From the NCBI GenBank assembly GCA_945881845.1, contig CAMCVN010000017.1, positions 1-46,529 on the forward strand: a DNA stretch of 46,529 nucleotides, given 5' to 3'. Position numbers and translations under genes: made by a program. The notes under the pieces were generated by a model, which was not told where the DNA came from, made no database searches, and saw nothing but the letters and a program-made list of their open reading frames with translations. Below, in pieces: positions 1-7,394 of the stretch (its first letter is position 1; every line of letters starts with the position of its first letter). This DNA comes from Bifidobacterium breve. Its GTDB lineage: Bacteria > Actinomycetota > Thermoleophilia > Solirubrobacterales > Solirubrobacteraceae.

Positions 1-1024
1 CGATCACTTCGCCGGCTCGCGGAGCCAACGTCAGACCAATCGAACCGATCCCGCAGCAGAGGTCGTAAACGCGCTCCCAGCCTTTTAGATCGGCGTACGC
101 GCCAACCGTCGCGTAGAGCTTCTCGGCCATCTCGGTGTTGGTCTGAAAGAAAGCTTCGCTGCCGAGTGAAAATCGCAGCCCTGAGCACTCCTCTTCGATT
201 GAACCAACACCGTCGATCAAGATGTCGGTACCGCCCTGAGTCGTCTCACCGCTGCTGGGGGCGACGGTGCGAATCACGCTGATGGCGCCGGCTTCGATCA
301 TCGCGTCAGCAAAACGGCGCTGATCAAAGTCGCCGGGCGAGGTGACGATGCGAGCCTGAATCTGGCCGGTGCGGCGACCCTCACGGACGACGAGGTTGCG
401 CAGCAGCCCTTCGTGGGTGCGGCGGTCATACGCCTTCAGCCCCATCTCTTGGCAAACCTCAAGCGCCGCCTCGCGGATTCGATTGCTTGCCTCGGAGGCC
501 AGCAGGCAATCGTCCATCGGCAGAATTCGCGACCAGGAACCGGGGGCGTGGAAGCCGCAGCAGAGCGTGCCGTCCTCTTCAACTCCAAATGAGAACTCAA
601 GCTTGTTGCGGTAGCGCCACTCTTCGACCGCCGGAATGATCGGTTCGAGCTCAAAGCCATCAAGCTTGCCGATCCGCCGTAGCGCGTCATCAACCTGCTC
701 GCTCTTGACCTCTAGCTGGCGCGCGTAGCTGAGCACCTGCCACGCAGCACCGGGATGGTCGGCGAGCGGCTCGATCCGATCCGGACCGGGCTCAAGCATC
801 TCGAGCGGCCGCGCCTCGGCGAAGGCGCGCTTACGCTTCGTTACTTCGATCCGAACAAGGTCGCCAGGAACCGTGTCGCGGACAAAAATGACGTAGCTGC
901 GATCGGCTACGGCAACGCGCGCGATGCCCTTGCCGCCGTTCGCGAGCCCTTCGATCCGTACCTCAAGACGATCGCCTCGGTCGATCCGCGTGCGTTCGCC
1001 TTCTGCTGTCGGCTGCTCAGTCAT
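1..1024 (-). CDS. RlmD/TrmA-family RNA m5U methyltransferase, partial (3' end beyond window)
   Basis: SAM-dependent methyltransferase of the RumA/RlmD/TrmA family, which makes 5-methyluridine in rRNA or tRNA. Reading the minus strand from ATG 1024 gives an N-terminal TRAM-like domain (about residues 15-70), then a central region with the family motif FFQTNT, then the SAM-binding motif YDLCCGIGSIGL near the window edge. The catalytic Cys and general-base Glu lie outside the window. The four cysteines that bind an Fe-S cluster in E. coli RlmD (CxxCGGC region) are absent: the equivalent stretch reads ADHPGAAWQ. No frame break was seen over 341 codons. It lies 27 bp downstream of argF on the same strand and may be cotranscribed. 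The substrate (23S rRNA or tRNA) cannot be told from sequence. Confidence 0.88.
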   Translation of the reverse strand, partial: MTEQPTAEGERTRIDRGDRLEVRIEGLANGGKGIARVAVADRSYVIFVRDTVPGDLVRIEVTKRKRAFAEARPLEMLEPGPDRIEPLADHPGAAWQVLSYARQLEVKSEQVDDALRRIGKLDGFELEPIIPAVEEWRYRNKLEFSFGVEEDGTLCCGFHAPGSWSRILPMDDCLLASEASNRIREAALEVCQEMGLKAYDRRTHEGLLRNLVVREGRRTGQIQARIVTSPGDFDQRRFADAMIEAGAISVIRTVAPSSGETTQGGTDILIDGVGSIEEECSGLRFSLGSEAFFQTNTEMAEKLYATVGAYADLKGWERVYDLCCGIGSIGLTLAPRAGEVI

Positions 1025-1051
1025 TGAGCTGAGGATCGCAGCATCGCCGCG

Positions 1052-1936
1052 CTAATGATTGGCCAGCAGCCACTCGAGCAGTGCCTTCTGCGCGTGGCGG
1101 CGGTTTTCTGCCTGATCCCAGATCCGTTGACGCTTGCCATAGAGCAGCTCGGCGCTGATCTCTTCGCCAGGGTGGGCCGGCAGGCAGTGGAGTGCGATTG
1201 CGTCTTCGGCGGCGAGCGAAAGTAGCTCGTTGTCGAGCCGGAACGGCTCAAGCGCGGCGCGGCGCTCGTCGGCCGTCTGCTCATCGCCCATCGAAACCCA
1301 AACGTCGGTGTAGAGCGCGTCTGCGCCGACGACCGCGGTGGCCGGATCGTTACTGCGCTCGCCACCGCAATCGGGTTCGAGTTCGTAACCCTGCGGCGAG
1401 GAGACGACGACGTCGAGCCCGACTGTCGTTCCCATCAGAGCCAAAGAGCGGGCGACGTTGTTGCCGTCGCCGACGTAGGCGAGCTTCATCTCGTCCAGCG
1501 ACCGGCCCGGGAACGCCTCCTGCAGCGTCATCAGGTCGGCCAGCGCCTGCGACGGGTGGTGGAGCTCGGTCAGCATGTTGAAGACGGGGATCGAGCCTTC
1601 GGCGGCGAGCTCTTCAATCAGCGCGTCGGGGCCTGTGCGCACGCCGACGGCGGCAACTTGGCCGGAGAGGACGCGGGCAGTGTCGGCGATCGACTCGCCA
1701 CGTGAGAGCTGCATCTCACCGGGGCGCAGCACGACGGCATGGCCGCCGAGCTCCGTAACACCAACCTCGTAGGAGAGCCGCGTCCGCGTGCTCGGCTTCT
1801 CAAAGATCAAGGCGACGCTCTTGCCGGCCAACGCATCGGACGAGGCAGGCGCGGCCTTCAGCTGATGGGCGCGCGCCAGCACTGCGAGCAGCTGCTCGCG
1901 GTCAAGCTCTTCACCGGTGAGAAAGTGGCGTGGCAA
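1052..1936 (-). CDS. argF: Ornithine carbamoyltransferase
   Basis: Cytosolic enzyme of arginine synthesis: ornithine + carbamoyl phosphate to citrulline. At 294 aa it is slightly short for the family (300-330). Visible motifs are the carbamoyl-phosphate loop STRTR (49-53), HPSQ (127-130), the ornithine-binding SMG (215-217) and HCLP (250-253). SMG and HCLP separate it from aspartate carbamoyltransferase. The start is TTG at 1936: no ATG/GTG lies upstream in frame, MPRHFLTGEELDR is a normal OTC beginning, and a TATCGT hexamer 7 nt upstream fits a leaderless start. No other arg gene is in the window; the neighbours are a SnoaL-like gene and the RNA methyltransferase. Confidence 0.95.
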   Translation of the reverse strand: MPRHFLTGEELDREQLLAVLARAHQLKAAPASSDALAGKSVALIFEKPSTRTRLSYEVGVTELGGHAVVLRPGEMQLSRGESIADTARVLSGQVAAVGVRTGPDALIEELAAEGSIPVFNMLTELHHPSQALADLMTLQEAFPGRSLDEMKLAYVGDGNNVARSLALMGTTVGLDVVVSSPQGYELEPDCGGERSNDPATAVVGADALYTDVWVSMGDEQTADERRAALEPFRLDNELLSLAAEDAIALHCLPAHPGEEISAELLYGKRQRIWDQAENRRHAQKALLEWLLANH

Positions 1937-1943
1937 GCGCGTG

Positions 1944-1949
1944 ACGATA
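1944..1949 (-). promoter_or_regulatory. -10 element TATCGT of argF
   Basis: TANNNT hexamer ending 7 nt before the TTG start, with no Shine-Dalgarno between them. This fits leaderless transcription. Confidence 0.5.
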
Positions 1950-2010
1950 CGGCCGCCGGGCCTCCGTTGGCGCGCTATTTGTTGCAGCGAGCGCCGGCTT
2001 GGCGCCGGAG

Positions 2011-2508
2011 TCAGCGGCTCTCGTCAAGCTCTTCGCCGCTGCCGCGGCGGATCCCGAAGCCACGCACGGCAAGAATTGCTCGCTCCCCAAGTGATCCGCG
2101 CTTAGGCAACACGCCGAGCTGAACGGTCGCGTCGTAGGCATCGAAGAAGGCGCGGACGCGCCAGAGCTTCTCGCGCGGTGGGTCAAGCTCGCAGTAGAGG
2201 ACGGCGTGAACGGTGATCATCTTGTTCGTTGCTGGGATTCCCGACAGCGCGGCGCGGTGGACGCCGCTGACGAGCACCGGCACGGCGACGTAACGACCAT
2301 CGCTGAGCCGCTCGCCGGCGCTCTCAACGGTCGCGTCAGGGAAGGCCTTCCAGAGCTGAGCTGCGCGATCGGCGAGCGCATCGGGGCCGTAGAGCGGCTC
2401 CGGGCTTGAGGGGTCGGTCCAGTGCAAATCGGCGGCGCAGACCTCGCGGAAGGCGGCGCGGCGGCGCTCGGTCCAAGCCTGCTGAAAGGCGTCAAGAAGA
2501 TCGTCCAT
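2011..2508 (-). CDS. SnoaL-like (NTF2-fold) protein
   Basis: 165 aa protein that reads as a SnoaL/ester-cyclase-type NTF2-like fold. It has an N-terminal helix (DDLLDAFQQAWTERR), a WTDPSSPEPLYGPDAL segment, a mid-region LWKAFPDATVE typical of the family, and a C-terminal FFDAYDATVQLG helix. The fold serves small-molecule cyclases, isomerases and binding proteins, and the substrate here is unknown. The C-terminal extension (about 130-165, RGSLGERAILAVRGFG) is charged and may be tail-like. It is preceded by its own TACGCT -10 element and lies 74 bp upstream of argF, which has a separate promoter. Confidence 0.75.
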   Translation of the reverse strand: MDDLLDAFQQAWTERRRAAFREVCAADLHWTDPSSPEPLYGPDALADRAAQLWKAFPDATVESAGERLSDGRYVAVPVLVSGVHRAALSGIPATNKMITVHAVLYCELDPPREKLWRVRAFFDAYDATVQLGVLPKRGSLGERAILAVRGFGIRRGSGEELDESR

Positions 2509-2516
2509 CGCGCTTC

Positions 2517-2522
2517 AGCGTA
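2517..2522 (-). promoter_or_regulatory. -10 element TACGCT of SnoaL-like gene
   Basis: TANNNT hexamer 8 nt before ATG 2508, a leaderless-type arrangement. Confidence 0.5.
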
Positions 2523-2570
2523 GAGCGGCTGCGGCCGGGCTGCGACGCAGGCCTGCCAAACTGAGAGCCG

Positions 2571-3062
2571 ATGGGACGACGCAGCCGCAAACAGAGTCTG
2601 ACCGCACCCGGCGCACAGGCCGCGCCGAAGACGCGGCTCAGCAGCGCCGAGCGCGACGAGATCGCGCGCGCTGAGCTGAAGCCGCTGGCGCCCGGTGAGC
2701 GGCCGTTGGCGGTCAAGATCTCAGCCGGCCTCGCCGCCGCGCTCGCCGTCACCAACGTCGCCTTCTACTTCGCCGGTGTTGAGGTCCAAGGCCAACAGCC
2801 AGCGCTCCCAGGAATCTTGGTGTTCGCCGCAGTGATGCTGCTGGCGGCATGGGGAATATGGACGCTGCGCTACTGGGCGCTGCTCGGCTTCCAAGCACTG
2901 CTGGCGATGACATTGGTGATCGCTGGGCTCTCGCTGATGGTCGCCGGCAACCTGCTGGCAGTGATTCTTTGCATCGTGATTCTGCTCGGCGGTGGTTGGC
3001 TGTTCTGGAAGCTGATCCGCGTGCTCGGCCGCGTCAAGGTTCCGTCGCTGCGCGGCGGCTGA
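2571..3062 (+). CDS. Conserved-type membrane protein, function unknown
   Basis: 163 aa. A basic and polar N-terminal tail (about 1-45, MGRRSRKQS start) is followed by four hydrophobic segments at roughly 48-68, 80-97, 102-122 and 125-147, and a basic C-terminus (KLIRVLGRVKVPSLRGG). This predicts a small polytopic inner-membrane protein with a cytosolic tail. No enzymatic motif is seen. It is the first gene of the plus-strand block and diverges from the SnoaL-like gene across 62 bp. No clear -10 or strong Shine-Dalgarno was seen, so ATG 2571 is chosen because it is the most upstream start with a typical positively charged N-terminus. lpdA follows after 42 bp with its own promoter. Confidence 0.7.
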   Translation: MGRRSRKQSLTAPGAQAAPKTRLSSAERDEIARAELKPLAPGERPLAVKISAGLAAALAVTNVAFYFAGVEVQGQQPALPGILVFAAVMLLAAWGIWTLRYWALLGFQALLAMTLVIAGLSLMVAGNLLAVILCIVILLGGGWLFWKLIRVLGRVKVPSLRGG

Positions 3063-3092
3063 AGCGCACCGCCCACGCCGGCGGCTCTCTCA

Positions 3093-3098
3093 TACACT
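3093..3098 (+). promoter_or_regulatory. -10 element TACACT of lpdA
   Basis: TANNNT hexamer 6 nt before ATG 3105, consistent with a leaderless mRNA. Confidence 0.55.
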
Positions 3099-3104
3099 CG
3101 CCAG

Positions 3105-4478
3105 ATGGCCCAAGAAAGCTTCGACTGCATCATCATCGGATCCGGACCGGGGGGATACGTCGCAGCGATCCGCGCCGCGCAGCTGGGAATGAGCGTCGCC
3201 GTGATCGAGCAGGACAAGATCGGTGGCCGCTGCCTCAACTACGCCTGCATCCCAGCGAAGGCGGTGCTGCGATCGGCAGACATCGTCTCTGAGATCCGCG
3301 AGGCCGGCGAGTTTGGAATCACGGTCGCCGAGCCGACAGTCGACTTTGGCGCTGTCAGCGCGCGGCGCGAAGAGGTAATCGGAACGCTTGTCGGTGGCGT
3401 CGAAATGCTGCTGAAGAAGAACAAGGTTGAGCTGATCACCGGAACGGCAACGCTGACCGGCGGGAAGAGCGTCAGTGTCGACGGCCGCGAGCTGGAAGCC
3501 ACGAAGGCGATCATCCTCGCGACCGGCTCTGTCGCCCGCCCGATTCCTGGAGCGAGCTTCGGCGGCACCGTGATCGACACGGCGCAGGCTTGGGCGCTCG
3601 AGGCGCTGCCGAAGCGGTTGGCCGTTGTCGGCTCCGGCCCGTCGGGCTGCGAGATCGCCAGCGCCTACGCTCGCTTCGGCGTTGAGGTCGAACTATTTGA
3701 AGCGCTCGATCGCGTGCTGCCGAGCGAAGACAAGGACATCTCAAGGCTCGTCGAGCGCGGCCTCGCCAAGCAAGGAATTACGGTTCACAAGTCAACCTTG
3801 ATCGGCGAGATCAAAGCCGAGAAGAACTCCGCCAGCTATAGCTTCGGCGAGGAGAAGGGCGAAGCCGACTGGCTCGTAATCGCGGCCGGCCGCGGCGCCG
3901 ACGTTGAAGCGCTCGGGCTCGGCGCCAGCGGTCTGGAACTGGACGAGCACGGCCTGATCGCCGTCGATGGCCAGCTGCGCACCAGCGCCGAAGGGATCTA
4001 CGCAATCGGCGACCTCGTCCACGGCCCAGCGCTCGCGCACAAGGCGAGCGAAGAAGGGATCATCGCCGCCGAGACGATCGCCGGTGAGAACCCAACCCCG
4101 CTCGATTACATCGATATTCCCCGCGCAACCTTCTGCACGCCAAACGTCGCCAGCTTCGGCCTGACCGAAGCGCAAGCCAAGGAGCAAGGCTTCGACGTAA
4201 CCGTCGGCAAGGTTCCCTACGGCGCCGTCGGTGCAGGCACGCTCTACGGCGACCGTGGCGGGCTCGTCAAAATTGTCGGCGACAAGAAGTACGGCGAACT
4301 GCTCGGCGGCCACATTGTGGGCGCAAAGGCAACCGAGCTGATCCAAGAACTTGTCAATGCGAAGCTGCTCGAAGGCGGCTACCCGGAGGTAGCACGCTTC
4401 ATCCACGGCCACCCGACGATGAGCGAAGCAGTGCTTGAAGCGGCCCGCGCCGCCGACGGCTGGCTAATTCACGGCTAG
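3105..4478 (+). CDS. lpdA: Dihydrolipoyl dehydrogenase (E3)
   Basis: FAD/NAD-dependent E3 subunit that reoxidises dihydrolipoyl groups of the 2-oxoacid dehydrogenase E2. 457 aa, full family length. Visible: FAD-binding GSGPGG (12-17), redox-active disulfide GGRCLNYACIPAK (Cys43, Cys48), second Rossmann motif (VVGSGPSGCEIA), FAD motif YAIGDL, and the C-terminal His-Glu pair in HGHPTMSE (His436, Glu441). The disulfide motif has Tyr-Ala where most E3s have Val-Gly, but both cysteines remain. It heads the block holding E1, E2, lipB and lipA, which supports a role as E3 of that complex. Confidence 0.93.
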   Translation: MAQESFDCIIIGSGPGGYVAAIRAAQLGMSVAVIEQDKIGGRCLNYACIPAKAVLRSADIVSEIREAGEFGITVAEPTVDFGAVSARREEVIGTLVGGVEMLLKKNKVELITGTATLTGGKSVSVDGRELEATKAIILATGSVARPIPGASFGGTVIDTAQAWALEALPKRLAVVGSGPSGCEIASAYARFGVEVELFEALDRVLPSEDKDISRLVERGLAKQGITVHKSTLIGEIKAEKNSASYSFGEEKGEADWLVIAAGRGADVEALGLGASGLELDEHGLIAVDGQLRTSAEGIYAIGDLVHGPALAHKASEEGIIAAETIAGENPTPLDYIDIPRATFCTPNVASFGLTEAQAKEQGFDVTVGKVPYGAVGAGTLYGDRGGLVKIVGDKKYGELLGGHIVGAKATELIQELVNAKLLEGGYPEVARFIHGHPTMSEAVLEAARAADGWLIHG

Positions 4479-5069
4479 GTGCAGATGGATCAGCAGCCGG
4501 CCTTCTACTTCGATCTGGCCAGCCCCGAGTCTTATCTCTCGGCCGAGCGGATCATGACTTTGCTGCCGGTGGCGGCAGAGTGGATTCCAATCCGCGGTTC
4601 GGTGCTGCCAGCTCTCAGTGATGCCGCCGAAGAACGAGCACTGGTTGACTCGCTCGCCGAGCAGCGCTCACTGCAAGCGCCGCGCTGGCCTTCGCCGTTC
4701 CCCTTTGACAGCGAGCAGGCGATGCTGGCGGCGACATATGCGAAGCAGATCGGCCGCACAGTCCCATTCGTGCTGGCTGCGTTCCGACAGGCCTATGCCG
4801 GTGGCCGCGCGCTCGACAACGACGACAACATTGTGATCGCCGGTTCGGCCTGCGAAATGCACCCCGCAGCGCTGCTGAAAGGCTGCGATCTGCGCACTGT
4901 GCTGCGCGGGCTCGACTCCGCGACGGCACTTGCGCTAGAGCGCGGCGTGCGCGACGTTCCGGCGCTCTGGGTGCCTGGAGCCGAGGGGCAGGCCGATCAA
5001 CTCTTCCACGGTGACGATCAGCTCGAAGCGGCGGCGGCAGCGCTGAGCGAACAGGTACCGGCTCGATGA
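4479..5069 (+). CDS. DsbA-family / HCCA-isomerase-like thioredoxin-fold protein
   Basis: 196 aa protein beginning FYFDLASPESYLSAERI, the hallmark opening of 2-hydroxychromene-2-carboxylate isomerase and kappa-GST-like members of the DsbA superfamily. The C-terminal GVRDVPALWV ... FHGDDQLE matches the cis-Pro loop and final helix of the fold. There is no CxxC, so a disulfide oxidase role is unlikely. A thiol-dependent isomerase or binding function is possible but unproven. GTG 4479 abuts the lpdA stop; ATG 4485 is an alternative start. It overlaps the next gene by 4 bp (ATGA). Its place between E3 and E1 is unusual for a pyruvate dehydrogenase operon. Confidence 0.75.
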   Translation: MQMDQQPAFYFDLASPESYLSAERIMTLLPVAAEWIPIRGSVLPALSDAAEERALVDSLAEQRSLQAPRWPSPFPFDSEQAMLAATYAKQIGRTVPFVLAAFRQAYAGGRALDNDDNIVIAGSACEMHPAALLKGCDLRTVLRGLDSATALALERGVRDVPALWVPGAEGQADQLFHGDDQLEAAAAALSEQVPAR

Positions 5070-5317
5070 GCGCCTTTCGCGACTACGACGTGATCGTCAC
5101 GCGCACCGGCCTCGCTCCTGGGCGCCTCGCTGCCTCAGACCGCTTCGACCACATCGAAGTCGTCTCGGTTGAGGATCTCGAAGTAGTGCTGTTCTGGGAT
5201 GTTCCAGCGCGCTCAACAGGGCGGATGGAGGCCGCGCTGCGCGACGACCTTCAGCGGCTCGCTAGCGAAGAGTTCATCGCCCGCTGGAGCGCGGTCGAGA
5301 GCGACGAGGACTACTAG
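5066..5317 (+). CDS. Small acidic protein, unknown
   Basis: 83 aa, not recognised. It reads as a mixed alpha/beta domain: a beta-rich N-terminal half (YDVIVTRTG, HIEVVSVEDLEVVLFWDV) and a helical C-terminal half (MEAALRDDLQRLASEEFIARWSAV) with an acidic tail ESDEDY. It is translationally coupled to the DsbA-like gene (ATGA overlap) and ends 26 bp before the E1 alpha start. Coupling and codon use like its neighbours argue that it is real. No function is proposed. Confidence 0.7.
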   Translation: MSAFRDYDVIVTRTGLAPGRLAASDRFDHIEVVSVEDLEVVLFWDVPARSTGRMEAALRDDLQRLASEEFIARWSAVESDEDY

Positions 5318-5329
5318 CGCGAAAACTAC

Positions 5330-5335
5330 TAGGCT
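5330..5335 (+). promoter_or_regulatory. -10 element TAGGCT of pdhA
   Basis: TANNNT hexamer 8 nt before ATG 5344. The same hexamer recurs before lipB (8647), the acidic protein (16131) and a glycosyltransferase (31895). Confidence 0.5.
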
Positions 5336-5343
5336 GGACTGAG

Positions 5344-6390
5344 ATGACCGACCACCAGCTGCCGCCTTCGGAGATGTCGCTGGAGTGGCTTAGGTCGATG
5401 ACTCTGATCCGCCGTTTTGAGGAGCGCGCGGGCGAGCAGTACACGCGCGCCAAGGTCGGTGGCTTCCTTCACCTTGCAATCGGCGAAGAGGCCACAATCG
5501 TCGGCGCCGTTGCGGCGCTGCGACCAACCGACTACATGATCGCGACCTACCGCTCGCACGGGCAGGCACTAGCGCGCGGCAGCGAGCCGGGCCGAGTGAT
5601 GGCCGAACTCTTCGGCCGTGTCGACGGCCTCTGCCGCGGCCGCGGCGGCTCGATGCACATGTTCGACCTTGAAAGGCGCTTCATGGGCGGCTTCGGCATC
5701 GTCGGCGGCAACCTGCCACTGGCGGCCGGCTTCGGCCTAACCAGCGACTACCTCGGCAACGATGAAGCAACGCTCTGCCAGTTCGGTGACGGCGCAAGTA
5801 ACCAAGGGACCTTCGGCGAGACGCTCAACCTTGCGGCGCTCTGGAGCCTGCCGGTCGTCTTCATGGTCACCAACAACCAGTTCGGAATGGGAACCTCGCT
5901 CGAGCGCCACTCAGCGCAGACGAATCTTCAGATCAAAGGTGAAGGCTTCGGCGTTCCCGGGATGCAGTGCGACGGAATGGATGTGATCGACACCTGGGCT
6001 GTCACCAGCGAGGCGATCAGAATCGCTCGAGAGGAGCGCCAGCCGGTGCTAGTTGAGGCGCTCAACTACCGCTTCCGTGGCCACTCGATCGCCGACCCCG
6101 AGGATTACCGCACAGAGGAAGAGGTGCTGGAGTGGAGCAAGCGTGACCCGCTAGTGACCTTCGGCGACCGGCTCGTCGCAGAGGGCGTCTTGAACGACGA
6201 ACAGCGCGAAGCGATCGACCTTGAAGCGATCGAAGCTGTCGACGCCGCAGTCGCCTTCGCCGATGCTTCACCGGAGCCTGAGCCAAGCTCGCTCTACGAC
6301 GACGTCTATGTGCTCAGCGATCAAGTTCGCGGCTGGTACTCGGCCGACCATCGCGGCGCGAGCCTGCAGAAGGGCGAGGAGCTCTCCTAA
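5344..6390 (+). CDS. pdhA: 2-oxoacid (pyruvate) dehydrogenase E1 alpha
   Basis: Thiamine-diphosphate-dependent decarboxylase subunit of a heterotetrameric E1. 348 aa, normal for bacterial E1 alpha (320-370). The TPP motif runs from GDG (148-150) to NN (177-178): GDGASNQGTFGE ... VTNNQFGMGT. The phosphorylation-loop region (YRFRGHSIADPEDYR) and the glycine-rich MHMFDLERRFMGGFGIVGG segment are also present. Its stop overlaps the E1 beta start by 1 bp (TAATG). Pyruvate is the likely substrate because lipB and lipA follow, but acetoin or branched-chain oxoacids cannot be excluded from motifs. Confidence 0.88.
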   Translation: MTDHQLPPSEMSLEWLRSMTLIRRFEERAGEQYTRAKVGGFLHLAIGEEATIVGAVAALRPTDYMIATYRSHGQALARGSEPGRVMAELFGRVDGLCRGRGGSMHMFDLERRFMGGFGIVGGNLPLAAGFGLTSDYLGNDEATLCQFGDGASNQGTFGETLNLAALWSLPVVFMVTNNQFGMGTSLERHSAQTNLQIKGEGFGVPGMQCDGMDVIDTWAVTSEAIRIAREERQPVLVEALNYRFRGHSIADPEDYRTEEEVLEWSKRDPLVTFGDRLVAEGVLNDEQREAIDLEAIEAVDAAVAFADASPEPEPSSLYDDVYVLSDQVRGWYSADHRGASLQKGEELS

Positions 6391-7394
6391 TGGCCGAAAT
6401 GCGCTACCGCGAAGCTCTGAACCAGGCGCTCGCCGAGGAGCTCGAACGCGACCCGAACGTCTTCCTGATGGGGCAGGACATCAGCGTCTTCGGCGGCGCC
6501 TTCAAGGTCACCGAAGGGTTGATGGATCGCTTCGGCGAGAAGAGGATCCGTGACACGCCAATCTCGGAGAACACAATCGTCGGCCTCGGCGTCGGATCGG
6601 CGATGACGGGTCTGCGGCCGGTAATCGAGCTGATGACGATCAACTTTTCGTTGCTGGCGCTCGACCAGATCATCAACCACGCCGCCCACGTGCGCTACAT
6701 GTTCGGCGGCCAGGTCAGCGTGCCGCTGGTCGTGCGGATGCCGCAGGGCGCGGGCCACCAGCTCGGACCAACCCATTCGCACAGCTTCGAGGCGCTCTAT
6801 CTCCACGTCCCGGGGCTGCTGGTAGCCGTGCCGACCACGGCGGCCGACGCGAAAGGCCTTCTCAAAACAGCGATCCGCGACGATAATCCAGTGATCTTCA
6901 TCGAACACGAAACTCTTTACGGCCAGCGCGGCGAAGTTCCCGACGATCCCGACTTCACGGTTCCCTTCGGCCTCGCGGCGATCCGCCGCGAAGGCAGCGA
7001 CGTGACGCTGATCGGCATCTCGAGGATGGCGCAGACAGCAGAGCGTGCAGCCGAGCAGCTCGCCGCCGACCATGGGATCGAGGCCGAGGTGATCGACCCT
7101 CGCACGCTGCGCCCGCTCGACCTCGACACAATCCTTGAATCGGTCGCCAAGACGAACCGCTGCGTGATCGTCGAAGAGGGCTGGCCGCACGGCGGCGTTG
7201 GCGCCAACCTCGCGGCACTGATTCAGGAGCAGGGCTTCGATGATCTCGACGCGCCGGTCGGCCGCGTCACCGGCGTCGATGCGCCGATGCCTTACGCGAA
7301 GAGCCTTGAGCAGATCTCATTCCCTCACGAAGAGCAGGTGATCGAAGCGACGCTGGCGCTATTCGGTGACAGGAAGCGAGCCTCACGTGGCTGA
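6390..7394 (+). CDS. pdhB: 2-oxoacid (pyruvate) dehydrogenase E1 beta
   Basis: 334 aa transketolase-like beta subunit that completes the E1 active site with PdhA. It starts MRYREALNQALAEEL, as is standard. It contains the pyrimidine-domain segment RIRDTPISENTIVGLGVGSAM and the C-terminal domain segment EVIDPRTLRPLD typical of E1 beta. It is coupled to pdhA by a 1-bp overlap, and its 3' end overlaps the E2 start by 8 bp. Confidence 0.9.
   Translation: MAEMRYREALNQALAEELERDPNVFLMGQDISVFGGAFKVTEGLMDRFGEKRIRDTPISENTIVGLGVGSAMTGLRPVIELMTINFSLLALDQIINHAAHVRYMFGGQVSVPLVVRMPQGAGHQLGPTHSHSFEALYLHVPGLLVAVPTTAADAKGLLKTAIRDDNPVIFIEHETLYGQRGEVPDDPDFTVPFGLAAIRREGSDVTLIGISRMAQTAERAAEQLAADHGIEAEVIDPRTLRPLDLDTILESVAKTNRCVIVEEGWPHGGVGANLAALIQEQGFDDLDAPVGRVTGVDAPMPYAKSLEQISFPHEEQVIEATLALFGDRKRASRG

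Noticed and set aside
1991-2010. GC-rich CCGGC/GCCGG stem between SnoaL-like gene and argF as terminator
   Set aside because: Only 5-bp arms and no T-run; such short GC stems are common at this composition.
3792-4412. Minus-strand frame of 206 codons over lpdA
   Set aside because: Antisense to lpdA in the phase that mirrors codon positions; no promoter or motif.
6387-7190. Minus-strand frame of 267 codons over pdhB
   Set aside because: Antisense to a clear E1 beta gene, no domain pattern.
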